A DNA stretch of 53,295 nucleotides from Shewanella sp. TC10 (GTDB taxonomy: Bacteria > Pseudomonadota > Gammaproteobacteria > Enterobacterales > Shewanellaceae), in the NCBI RefSeq assembly GCF_009663145.1, contig NZ_VKHR01000036.1, positions 1 to 53,295 on the forward strand, in the 5' to 3' direction. The notes under the pieces are model-generated. The model was not told the origin of the DNA. It ran no database searches and saw only the letters and a list, made by a program, of their open reading frames with translations. Below are positions 16,568 to 25,277 of the stretch, one piece after another. Both the position numbers and the translations under genes were made by a program. Each line of letters begins with the position of its first letter. The first letter of the stretch is position 1.

Positions 16568-18289
16568 CTATTTGGCAGTACTATTTGCTTTAGTCGAGAT
16601 AGAAATACCTTTAGCTGTAACATCAAGGCTAAATTGCATACGCATATCGTAATCTTTTAGCATTGCTAGCTCATCAGGTATCGGCTCACCACTTTCTTCA
16701 ATAAGCGTAAATACTGGCTTCAGTAACTTTTGATAGTCTAAGGCAACACTATTTAATCCATTCGCCTCTAACTGTTCAGTAGCTAGTTTGTCAGCTAATG
16801 CTTCGCCTTTGTCACCACTAAAGATAACCAAGTGATTATCTTTCATTGCCATTTGAGCTGTCACCCCCATTTCAGGCGGCAGCATTAAGTAAGGCGTAAC
16901 ATCTACTGCATCACCATTTTTCTCTAACTGAATATTTGCTAATTGCGGCACAAATGGACGCACCATATTCAGTAGCATTTCAGGATCATCAGCCGATAAG
17001 CTAATAAGCGCATCTAAATGCTTAAAGCCTGGCTCGCCATTTTCATCAGTTAAAGAGAAATCTACGATTGTGGTACTAATACCTTTAACACCATTCGCCA
17101 TCCCAGTCATCATGCCGAGCATTGCAGGGTTTTGCTCGCTTACCCCATATTGCATTTGCGCTAAAGCTTCACACTGATAACTAGGAGTTTGTAAGTCCTT
17201 CCAAATCTCAGATAAAGCCGGTGCCAGTTGCATCACATCCATACCAATAGCTAAAGAAGCAACGTTATCGTTGATGTTTTGGCTAAAACTTGGAATAAAG
17301 CCACGCATTTTAGTTAATGCGCCTAGGATCACTTGGTTATTTGATTCAATCACGATTTCAGCATCAAAATTAGTTTCTTTTCTGTCAACTGAAAACGAAT
17401 TAAGCCCCATCACAGAGCGTGGCCAATTAGCCGCGATAGAATTAAATTCAGCCTTACATTCTGGGGTTTTGAATTCAGCAAAAGGATCTTGGTTAGAGCC
17501 TTCCATTTGAACAAGCTTAGTCAGCTGCTTAGCTAACATATTGCCATCGCTTGATGTTATGCCATTAACTAATTCAACGTGGTTGATAAAACTAATACTG
17601 TCTTTTAAGAAACCATGAGTCGAAGCTATGTCATCGAGCATGCCAGATTCACTGATTGGATTTTCTACTTTAGTCAATCCAAGCGCTGTTTCAAGCAGCT
17701 CAGGCTTATTAAATGAAGTGTTTAGTGTAATCGTTAACCAACCATCTTTTTGTGCAAACACCATATCGATAGATTCATCTTCTGCGATAAGTGGGTATGC
17801 ACGGTAATCTTGACCTTTTACAGACTCAGCCTTATGAACTAAGCCACTTTCAGCAGATGCTTTATCCAGTAGCGACCAAATGGCATTTTCATCTTCAACT
17901 TGAATTTTAAAAACAGGAAGAGCACCTAGGGTGTATGTGTAAGACTCAATATTTGCTGGTAAACCAAATGTCTTTAAAAAGACCTCAGGGTTTTCAAAGC
18001 TCATTAAGTAGCTTTTATATAAGCTTACAAAAAAGCGTTCTTGTTCACTACTATAAGGACCTGATTGCTCTATTTGCTCTAACGACACTTTACTGTTGAC
18101 GCCCATTGGCATCGAATACAAATAATCTTCTAATGGGAAAGGGGTCAATTGACCAGAAAACAGCAATGTATCTGCTGGAATGTACTGAAGTATCTCGTTA
18201 TCAGAAGTTGTACCACCATCTTTACCTGACAGCACATATGCACCAGCACCAACGGCGATAACCGCCGCAGCAATTGCGAGTTTTTTCAT
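16568..18289 (-). CDS. Large envelope protein of unknown function
   Basis: I do not recognise a named family. From the ATG at 18289 (MKKLAIAAAVIAVGAGAYVLSG) the product has 573 aa with an N-terminal signal or membrane anchor. An ATG 15 bases upstream would put the GGAGC ribosome site inside the gene, so 18289 is preferred. The rest is hydrophilic and probably periplasmic: IPADTLLFSGQLTPFPLEDYL near residue 40, two cysteines (PECKAEF and YQCEAL) that could form a disulfide, and alternating strand-like repeats such as VFAQKDGWLTITLNT and MAMKDNHLVIFSGDKGEALAD. The overall pattern recalls DUF3352-type proteins, but this is only an impression. It is a single gene ending at a bidirectional terminator. 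Confidence 0.7.
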   Translation of the reverse strand: MKKLAIAAAVIAVGAGAYVLSGKDGGTTSDNEILQYIPADTLLFSGQLTPFPLEDYLYSMPMGVNSKVSLEQIEQSGPYSSEQERFFVSLYKSYLMSFENPEVFLKTFGLPANIESYTYTLGALPVFKIQVEDENAIWSLLDKASAESGLVHKAESVKGQDYRAYPLIAEDESIDMVFAQKDGWLTITLNTSFNKPELLETALGLTKVENPISESGMLDDIASTHGFLKDSISFINHVELVNGITSSDGNMLAKQLTKLVQMEGSNQDPFAEFKTPECKAEFNSIAANWPRSVMGLNSFSVDRKETNFDAEIVIESNNQVILGALTKMRGFIPSFSQNINDNVASLAIGMDVMQLAPALSEIWKDLQTPSYQCEALAQMQYGVSEQNPAMLGMMTGMANGVKGISTTIVDFSLTDENGEPGFKHLDALISLSADDPEMLLNMVRPFVPQLANIQLEKNGDAVDVTPYLMLPPEMGVTAQMAMKDNHLVIFSGDKGEALADKLATEQLEANGLNSVALDYQKLLKPVFTLIEESGEPIPDELAMLKDYDMRMQFSLDVTAKGISISTKANSTAK

Positions 18290-19084
18290 TATTTTTAGCT
18301 CCATAAATCACATGTAATTTAAAACAAGTCACTCTTCCTTGAGAGTTATTGGCTTAAGTATTGATATTCAAAATAAGTCAACAAATTAGCTGACTTCAAT
18401 TTTTAATAAGTTTCGCAATAACTTAGCATTAATTGATTTTAGGATCATATAAAAACGGAGCTTGTTTGAGATTTTTACAAAGATATTCAGCTGAAGTTAA
18501 GATTTTCGCGATGCATTAAAGGAAGGATTGGTTTCTCGGTTAGCCTCTTGAAGCGACTAACCGAGAAACCTAAATCGATTGTACTTACGCTAGCAAGCCA
18601 ATCTTAAGGAAGCTCGATTGAACGAGCTAGGCTTTTGGAGGTACGGGGTTTGCAATCACAAACCTAATGTTTCGACAAAAACCATCTACGGGAACTTCTC
18701 AATTTAGACTATAAAATTAACTTGTGCATACTTTTGTGGATAAATTGTTCATTAAAAATGTAACAAGATAAAAAATCAGTCCTTAGTCTTAAATGAAGCA
18801 CCAATATAGCGCATACTTTTAAGTAAGTACTCAAAAGTGAATAAAACTTAATTCACTTTAATCATGCCTGATTTATACCTAAGCCATATGTTAATCACTG
18901 ATTAACTTAACCAGTGACTATGACAAGCTAATGACAAAGTTTTGATCGCTTTATTGCTTAAGCGAGACAATAATATTTATGCGCTCGCCATCAAAGTAAG
19001 CTGCTTATTATTCATTTCAAGAGGCATATTCAATTTCATATAAACATCTGATATTTATAAATATAAACCACTCAAACGAATTAT
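18290..19084. other. 795-base spacer between cysH and the 16568-18289 gene
   Basis: No protein gene is evident here. The central part (18526-18666) holds a cluster of hairpins described separately. The flanks, 18305-18480 and 18700-19084, are AT-rich and featureless apart from presumed promoter sequence for the gene starting at 18289. I see no clear terminator after cysH. Confidence 0.5.
18526..18666. other. Cluster of hairpins, possible structured RNA
   Basis: A perfect 14-bp stem joins GGTTTCTCGGTTAG (18530-18543) and CTAACCGAGAAACC (18557-18570). It is enclosed by GATTGG (18526-18531) and CCAATC (18599-18604), which share two bases with it. Then AAGCC (18595-18599) and GGCTT (18630-18634) enclose AGCTCG/CGAGCT (18611-18616 and 18623-18628). 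A last hairpin pairs GGTTTG (18647-18652) with CAAACC (18659-18664). None is followed by a T-tract on either strand, so these are not simple terminators. I do not recognise an RNA family. Confidence 0.45.
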
Positions 19085-19825
19085 CTATATTTCGTAATGC
19101 AAGCCACACTCTCGCTTTAAACCGTTAAAGCGCGTTTCTTCTTCGCTCATACCAAGCTCTAACGGTTTACTCGAGTGTGTATCGCCCACAGACACATAAC
19201 CTTGCTCCCATAAAGGGTGATAAGGCAGTTGATGCTCAGTGAGATATTCATGCACATCTTTATTCGTCCACTCAATAATAGGTAACAACTTAAATCTATC
19301 ACCATGAATGGCTAAAATTGGCAAAGCTTCACGAGTACTAGCCTGACTGCGACGTAAACCAGCAAACCAAGTGCCCACATTTAACTCATTTAACGCCCGT
19401 TGCATAGGCTCAACTTTATTGATGCGATTATACTCATCTAGCCCATCAAGGCCCTGCTCCCACAACTTACCTAATCTTGCTTCTTGCCAAGCTGAAGATT
19501 GTTCAGCTTTATAAACCTGAAGATTTAGCTTAAGACGTTCAGTTAACTGATCGATAAAGCGGTAAGTTTCAGGAAATAAATGCCCAGTGTCAGTCAAAAT
19601 CACCGGTAGATCAGCTTGAACTTGGCTAGTTAAATGCAACATAACAGCAGATTGAATACCAAAACTTGACGACAAAGCATGAGTACCAGGCAAATAAGCT
19701 AATCCCCAAGCAATTCGCTCTTGTGCTGTAAGCTCTGACAAAAATTGATTAATTTGTTCAAGTACAATTTTTTGCTCAGATTCTGGTGCAGACAAAACTG
19801 CCAATAACTCATTTTGATTGATCAT
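19085..19825 (-). CDS. cysH: Phosphoadenylyl-sulfate (PAPS) reductase
   Basis: CysH reduces PAPS to sulfite with thioredoxin. The substrate-binding loop [13 protein letters not shown] lies near residue 52, [13 protein letters not shown] near 79 and [11 protein letters not shown] near 155. The catalytic cysteine is C240 in the C-terminal ECGLHYEI. The CC...CxxC cysteines of the iron-sulfur (APS-type) reductases are absent, which points to PAPS as substrate. Length is 246 aa, against 244 in E. coli. It is the last gene of cysJIH, 36 bases after cysI. Confidence 0.96.
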   Translation of the reverse strand: MINQNELLAVLSAPESEQKIVLEQINQFLSELTAQERIAWGLAYLPGTHALSSSFGIQSAVMLHLTSQVQADLPVILTDTGHLFPETYRFIDQLTERLKLNLQVYKAEQSSAWQEARLGKLWEQGLDGLDEYNRINKVEPMQRALNELNVGTWFAGLRRSQASTREALPILAIHGDRFKLLPIIEWTNKDVHEYLTEHQLPYHPLWEQGYVSVGDTHSSKPLELGMSEEETRFNGLKRECGLHYEI

Positions 19826-19861
19826 AGTCGTGACCTCAGCAAATAAGAAGCAATTCGCCCC

Positions 19862-21553
19862 TTATCCATGAAAATCCTTAGCAGCATCATTCACAGCTTT
19901 AACTACGCCGTGACGGACTGTAAAGTTACCAAAAGTTTCACCAGCATCGCGCTCTTGCACATACAAACCAAACAAGTTATCTAGTTCAGCTAAAATTTCA
20001 GCTTCTTGAATGTTTTCTTTGTACATCTTGTTCAAACGTGTGCCTTCAAAACTTGCGCCTAAATACAAGTTATAACGCCCTGGTGCTTTACCGACTAAAC
20101 CGATTTCTGCAGCAAACGGTCTTGCACAACCATTTGGACATCCCGTCATACGCACTACAATTGCCTGTTCACTAATACCATGTTTAGTTTGCAGTGCATC
20201 TATGTGGTCGATAAATTCTGGGAAGTAACGCTCAGCTTCTGCCATCGCTAATGGACATGTAGGTAAAGCAACACAAGCAATTGAATGACCACGAGTTTGG
20301 CTAATCAGTTTGCCAAAGAAACCATGCTTACGGGCAAGGTCTTCAATCGCAGCTTTATCTTGTTCAGCCACACCTGCAATAATCATATTTTGATTAGAGG
20401 TCATTCTAAAATCGCCTTTATGAATTTTGGCTATTTCGCGAAGTCCCGTTTGCAATGTTTGACCAGGTTCATCTTTAATGCGGCCGCTTTCAATAAATAG
20501 TGTCAGATGCCAATTATCATCGATGCCTTTAACCCAACCATAGCGATCACCACGATCACCAATCACCACATCGCGCTTAGCTTCAAAATTGACTCCGGCA
20601 CGTTTCTCAACTTCAGCCTTAAATTCAGCAACACCGTGATCAACAATGGTGTACTTTAAACGCGAGCGTTTACGGTTATGTCGGTTACCCCAATCACGCT
20701 GCACCGTCATCACAGCTTCAGCAAACTTAATCACATCTGCAGTTTTAATAAAGCCAAAATCATCAGCTAAACGTGGAAAAGTCTCGACTTCGCCGTGGGT
20801 AGACCCCATGCCACCGCCAGCGACTAAGTTGAAACCAACTAATTCGCCATCTTCAGCCACAGCAACAAAACCTAAATCGTTAGTGTAAACATCGACATCA
20901 TTATCAGGTGGCACAGCTACAGCCATTTTAAATTTACGTGGCAAATAGGTTTTACCGTAAACAGGCTCATTAGTTTCAGTGTCTAGTAACTTTTCTTCAT
21001 CCAACCAAATCTCTGCGTAAGCGCGAGTGTGAGGCAATAAATGATCCGACAATTCTTTTGCCACAACGTAGGCTTGCTGATGCAACTTAGACTCAACCGG
21101 ATTTGGATTACACATCACGTTTCGGTTCACATCACCACAGGCGGCGATAGAGTCTAATGCAGCTCTATCTAAACCTTGAATAAGCGTCTTAAGGTTACGC
21201 TTTGGAATACCGTGGTACTGAAATGTTTGTCGTGTGGTTAAACGAATACTGTTAGACGTCGTTAATGTAGATGAAATTCTGTCAACATCTAACCACTGCT
21301 CAGGTGAACAAATGCCACCTGGAACGCGAGCACGAAGCATAAAGCTATAAAGTGGCTCTAATTTTTGTTCTTTACGTTCATTACGTAAGTCACGATCATC
21401 TTGTTGATAAAAGCCATGAAACTTGATCAACTGCTGATCGCCATCACTAAACGAGCCTGTAACTTGGGTATCTAGCCCTTCTTTAATCGTGCCGCGCAGG
21501 TAATCACTGTCGGTTTTTAAATACTCGTTTACTGCTAACTTTTGCTCACTCAT
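19862..21553 (-). CDS. cysI: Sulfite reductase haemoprotein beta subunit
   Basis: CysI carries sirohaem and a 4Fe-4S cluster and reduces sulfite to sulfide with six electrons from CysJ. The cluster/sirohaem cysteines are visible as CVALPTC and as CPNGC in VRMTGCPNGCARP in the C-terminal third. FHGFYQQDDRD near residue 50 and TTRQTFQYHG near 100 are family blocks. I start at the second of two adjacent ATGs (21553), whose AAGAGG ribosome site is 7 bases away. Length is 563 aa. The gap to cysJ is 94 bases. The sirohaem precursor comes from CobA, encoded at 14429-15241. Confidence 0.97.
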   Translation of the reverse strand: MSEQKLAVNEYLKTDSDYLRGTIKEGLDTQVTGSFSDGDQQLIKFHGFYQQDDRDLRNERKEQKLEPLYSFMLRARVPGGICSPEQWLDVDRISSTLTTSNSIRLTTRQTFQYHGIPKRNLKTLIQGLDRAALDSIAACGDVNRNVMCNPNPVESKLHQQAYVVAKELSDHLLPHTRAYAEIWLDEEKLLDTETNEPVYGKTYLPRKFKMAVAVPPDNDVDVYTNDLGFVAVAEDGELVGFNLVAGGGMGSTHGEVETFPRLADDFGFIKTADVIKFAEAVMTVQRDWGNRHNRKRSRLKYTIVDHGVAEFKAEVEKRAGVNFEAKRDVVIGDRGDRYGWVKGIDDNWHLTLFIESGRIKDEPGQTLQTGLREIAKIHKGDFRMTSNQNMIIAGVAEQDKAAIEDLARKHGFFGKLISQTRGHSIACVALPTCPLAMAEAERYFPEFIDHIDALQTKHGISEQAIVVRMTGCPNGCARPFAAEIGLVGKAPGRYNLYLGASFEGTRLNKMYKENIQEAEILAELDNLFGLYVQERDAGETFGNFTVRHGVVKAVNDAAKDFHG

Positions 21554-21647
21554 CATGTGGCCTCTTTAATGCTTGCGGCGTTGGTCGCTCAATTGGCCAA
21601 CGCAGCTTTATTCTTATTGTCTATATCAAGACTACGATTGGTCGTGC

Positions 21648-23432
21648 TTAGTAAACGTCTTTTTGATAACGCTTTGCACTGCGTAAATCTTCTAAATAAC
21701 TTTCAGCACCTGCTTCATCTAGGCCGCCAAATTCCATCGCCAGATTGATTAATGCTTGATGCACATCTTTCGCCATACGCTCAGCATCCCCACAAATATA
21801 GAAATGCGCGCCACTTTGTAGCCAATTCCAAATTGATTCACCGTGCTCAGCAATGCGATGTTGCACATAAACTTTATGTTCCTGGTCACGTGAAAAAGCC
21901 ACGTCTAAACGAGATAAGTCGCCAGATTTTAGGTATTGCTGCCATTCGACTTGATATAAGAAATCTTGCTCAAAATGTGGGTTACCAAAAAATAACCAGC
22001 TATCACTAGTAATACCGTCAGCCGCGCGTTGCTGCATGAATGCTCTAAATGGCGCAACGCCTGTACCTGGACCAACCATGATGACAGGTGTGTCATTATT
22101 TTCAGGCAAACGGAAATGCTTATTAGGCTCAACATACACCTTTACTAATTGGCCTTCTTCTGCAGATGCTAAGAAATGTGAAGCACCGCCAAATCGTGCT
22201 TGTCCTGCTCGCTCATCTTCAACTAATGCGACAGTTAAGTGCACTTCGTTTTCCACTTCAGCTTGGCTTGAAGCGATTGAATATAAACGAGGTGTCAGCG
22301 GTCTTAACAGCTCAACTAATTTAGCCGCATCAATTTGAATAGGGTATAGACTGATTAAGTCTGCTAATTGATGTCCAAGTACAAATTGACGCGTTTGTTC
22401 TTTATCGGCAGCAATCGCTGAAAGTTCGTCATTAGCAGCAAGTTCTGCCCACGCTGTCACAAGACCTGGATACAATTGAGTCAACTCTTTCTTCTCAACC
22501 AAGGCTTGTTCTAGAGTCACTGTTTGCTTACTGACAGTGACTTCTGTTGTCGCATCAAGGGATAAACCACTTAGTACTTCATTGACTAACGCTTGGTTAT
22601 TGGTAAACCAAATACCCAATGCATCACCGACTTCATAGCTAATGCCTGATTCACCTAAGTCAATTTCTACGTGGCGAACATCACGATCAGAGTCACGGCC
22701 TGTTAATTTTTGGCTAAGTAAGATTTCAGCTTCATAAGGTTGCTGTTTAGTGAACTCGCTTTCTGAAGTTGCTTTAGCTGTGTCGATTGACACTACGCTA
22801 GCGCCACTGGCTTGCACTAAAGGTTCAACAGCTTCTATTACTTGCTCTTGCCATTGCTCTGCCGCTTCTTCGTAATCAACGTCACACTCAACGATAGGCA
22901 GTAACTCTTTTGCACCTAGCGCAGTTAAGCGCTCACTGAAATCTTTACCTGTTTGGCAGAAAAACTCGTAACTGGTATCTCCCAGTGCCAACACAGAAAA
23001 GTTAAGTTGATCAAGTTTAGGGGCACGTTTTGAAGCTAGGAATTTATGAAGTTCAATAGCATCATCAGGTGCTTCACCTTCACCATGGGTACTCACAACA
23101 GCAAGTAAGATAGTTTCTTGTTTCAACTGTCGAACATTGTAGTCAGCCATCGAAGCTAAATTGACAGCAAAGCCTTTTGCACTAGTTTGTGCTGCAAGTT
23201 CTTTTGCAATGGCTTTACCGTTACCCGTTTGGCTACCAAATAAAATCGTTACTGTTTGAGCAGCTGCTGTTTCTGGTGACGCCGCAACTTGGCCTTGGTT
23301 TGACGATGCTGCCAAATAGCCGCTAACCCAAGCTAATTGCGTTGCAGATAACTCAGATGTGAGCTGTTTTAGCTTGTCGACTTGTCCTTGAGACAATGGC
23401 GACGCGAATGAAGAAAGTTCTTTTAACAACAT
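21648..23432 (-). CDS. cysJ: Sulfite reductase flavoprotein alpha subunit
   Basis: CysJ passes electrons from NADPH through FAD and FMN to CysI. The flavodoxin domain (about 60-205) holds ILFGSQTGNGKAIAKEL and STHGEGEAPDDA. The FAD domain has RLYSIASSQ near residue 380. The NADPH part has GPGTGVAPFRAFMQQR, YICGDAERMAKDV and the C-terminal RYQKDVY, ending in the usual aromatic residue. Length is 594 aa, against 599 in E. coli. It is the first gene of cysJIH. A TATTCC/GGAATA palindrome lies about 80 bases upstream of its start. Confidence 0.97.
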   Translation of the reverse strand: MLLKELSSFASPLSQGQVDKLKQLTSELSATQLAWVSGYLAASSNQGQVAASPETAAAQTVTILFGSQTGNGKAIAKELAAQTSAKGFAVNLASMADYNVRQLKQETILLAVVSTHGEGEAPDDAIELHKFLASKRAPKLDQLNFSVLALGDTSYEFFCQTGKDFSERLTALGAKELLPIVECDVDYEEAAEQWQEQVIEAVEPLVQASGASVVSIDTAKATSESEFTKQQPYEAEILLSQKLTGRDSDRDVRHVEIDLGESGISYEVGDALGIWFTNNQALVNEVLSGLSLDATTEVTVSKQTVTLEQALVEKKELTQLYPGLVTAWAELAANDELSAIAADKEQTRQFVLGHQLADLISLYPIQIDAAKLVELLRPLTPRLYSIASSQAEVENEVHLTVALVEDERAGQARFGGASHFLASAEEGQLVKVYVEPNKHFRLPENNDTPVIMVGPGTGVAPFRAFMQQRAADGITSDSWLFFGNPHFEQDFLYQVEWQQYLKSGDLSRLDVAFSRDQEHKVYVQHRIAEHGESIWNWLQSGAHFYICGDAERMAKDVHQALINLAMEFGGLDEAGAESYLEDLRSAKRYQKDVY

Positions 23433-23803
23433 TAGATGGCCTTATAACAGTTTAATATCATCAGATTACTCCTAATGCTTAAAACCAAAAAATAATAAAA
23501 ATTACTTTTTTATTCCATTAAGGAATATGCAAAGGCGATTTTTTAGGCTACAAAAGTGTGGTGTAGCGCAAACTTTTAGGTAAGACCACGATAAAAATGC
23601 GGTTTTATGCATTCTTTACTTGTTTCATATCTAAGAATTGCCAGAATGATGCACTTAAGAAATAAATGAAGTAAAAATTTTTGAGATTGAATTGTCGATA
23701 TTCACTTTTAGCTTGAAATAGCTATTGTGGTTTTATATGTCGCAATAATTTAAGTGCTCAAACGACCCGACCCTTCCCTACATATAACTAAGAGGTTGTC
23801 CTT
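23433..23803. other. 371-base spacer between divergent cysJ and pntAA
   Basis: This spacer must hold promoters for both operons. It is AT-rich and contains a palindrome at 23511-23527. I see no ORF, no terminator and no repeat. Confidence 0.5.
23511..23527. promoter_or_regulatory. Palindrome upstream of cysJ, possible operator
   Basis: TATTCC and GGAATA are 6-base arms around ATTAA. The site lies about 80 bases before the cysJ start, where an activator such as CysB would act. I cannot match it confidently to the degenerate CysB consensus. Confidence 0.3.
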
Positions 23804-24991
23804 TTGAAATTAGGTCTACCGAAAGAGAGTCACTCAGGTGAGCAACGTGTTGCCCTTATTCCTGCCAATGTGACCATTTTAATGAAAAAACAGCTACAAG
23901 TGATCGTAGAATCAGGCGCTGGACAACAAGCAGGCTTTACCGATGACGATTACGTCAAGGTTGGAGCCACGATAGCTTCTTCTCGAGAAGCTCTACTCAC
24001 TGAAGCCGATATCATTACAGTTGTAAACTGTAAGGGTGACCAATTTGATGAAATTAGTGCTGTGTTAAAACCGCATCAATTGGTAATAGGGATGATGGAT
24101 CCGTTAGTTAATCCTCAAAATGCCCAAACCATCGCCAAAACAGGTGGCAGTGCAATCGCGCTTGAATTAATCCCGCGTATTACTCGAGCTCAAAGCATGG
24201 ATGTGTTGTCTTCAATGGCGACTATTTCAGGCTATAAAGCCGTACTACTTGCAGCCCATAAAGCCCCGCGCTTATTTCCAATGATGATGACAGCAGCTGG
24301 TACATTAAAACCAACTCGTGCATTCATTATGGGTGTCGGCGTAGCAGGTCTTCAAGCTTGTGCGACCGCAAAACGTTTAGGCGCTGTCGTTGAAGCTTAT
24401 GACATCCGCCCAGCTGCTCGCGAGCAAATTATTTCAGTTGGTGCTAAACCTGTTGAACTTGATATTGAAGCTGAAAATACCGAAACCAAAGGTGGTTATG
24501 CCACTGAGCAAAGTGATGACTTCTTAAAGCGTCAGCAACAAGCTATGGCGAATGTACTTGCCCAACAAGATATCGTGATTACGACAGCGGCTATCCCTGG
24601 TCGTAAAGCACCAGTTCTTATTACCAAAGAAATGGTTGATGGTATGAAAAGCGGCACCATCATTGTTGATTTAGCGGCGGAAAGTGGCGGTAACTGTGAG
24701 TTAACTCAAGTTGATGAAGTCATTATGCATAATGGCGTGATGATTTTAGGCCCGTCAAATGTGCCAAGCACTGCAGCGAATCATGCCAGCCAAATGTACG
24801 GTAAAAATGTTGAGAACCTACTTAACCTTCTAGTCAATAAAGAAGGTGAGCTCGTACTTGATTTCGAAGATGAAATTGTACGAGATACCGTTGTTGCTCA
24901 TGATAATGATGTCAGCAGCGCACGTCTGCGCGACCTGTTGGGTTTAGCCCCAATAGAGCCCCCTGAAGCAGCGTCTGAGGAGACAGCATAA
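23804..24991 (+). CDS. pntA: NAD(P) transhydrogenase alpha subunit 1 (NAD-binding domain)
   Basis: This is domain I of the proton-translocating transhydrogenase, which binds NAD(H) and exchanges hydride with NADP(H) on PntB. It begins MKLGLPKESHSGEQRVALIP and has the Rossmann motif GVGVAGLQACATAKRLGAVVEAYDIRP (from about residue 176; key glycines G176, G178 and G181). The RQ loop with KAPVLI and ILGPSNVPST also follow the family. It ends after a short linker at 395 aa. In E. coli this domain is fused to the next; here it is split, as in Rhodospirillum. The start is TTG at 23804 with AAGAGG about 9 bases away. It overlaps the next gene as ATAATG. Confidence 0.95.
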   Translation: MKLGLPKESHSGEQRVALIPANVTILMKKQLQVIVESGAGQQAGFTDDDYVKVGATIASSREALLTEADIITVVNCKGDQFDEISAVLKPHQLVIGMMDPLVNPQNAQTIAKTGGSAIALELIPRITRAQSMDVLSSMATISGYKAVLLAAHKAPRLFPMMMTAAGTLKPTRAFIMGVGVAGLQACATAKRLGAVVEAYDIRPAAREQIISVGAKPVELDIEAENTETKGGYATEQSDDFLKRQQQAMANVLAQQDIVITTAAIPGRKAPVLITKEMVDGMKSGTIIVDLAAESGGNCELTQVDEVIMHNGVMILGPSNVPSTAANHASQMYGKNVENLLNLLVNKEGELVLDFEDEIVRDTVVAHDNDVSSARLRDLLGLAPIEPPEAASEETA

Positions 24992-25272
24992 TGGATATGA
25001 CCTTATTACTATTACTGACTCTTTTTGTAGTAGCAGTATTTTTAGGTGTTGAGCTTATCACTAAAGTTCCACCGACTCTTCACACACCATTAATGTCTGG
25101 CTCGAATGCTATTTCAGGTATTTCGCTGGTTGGCGCATTACTATCTGCAGGTTCTGGCGCAGGTATCATGGTTAATGTACTCGGCTTTATTGCTGTTGTA
25201 TTAGCTACCATTAACGTGGTCGGCGGTTACATGGTAACTAACCGCATGCTAGCCATGTTCAAAAGGAAATAG
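24991..25272 (+). CDS. pntAB: NAD(P) transhydrogenase alpha subunit 2 (membrane part)
   Basis: This 93-aa protein has three hydrophobic helices (about 3-20, 37-58 and 61-84) with SGSNAISGISLVGALL between the first and second. It corresponds to the C-terminal membrane part of E. coli PntA and forms part of the proton channel with PntB. The ATG overlaps the pntA stop region, and pntB starts 5 bases after its stop, so the three are one transcript. Confidence 0.94.
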   Translation: MDMTLLLLLTLFVVAVFLGVELITKVPPTLHTPLMSGSNAISGISLVGALLSAGSGAGIMVNVLGFIAVVLATINVVGGYMVTNRMLAMFKRK

Positions 25273-25277
25273 ACTCA

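Noticed and set aside
18526..18666. tRNA gene or integron attC site at the hairpin cluster
   Set aside because: No T-loop consensus or anticodon stem of the right size, and the core-site sequences do not fit attC.
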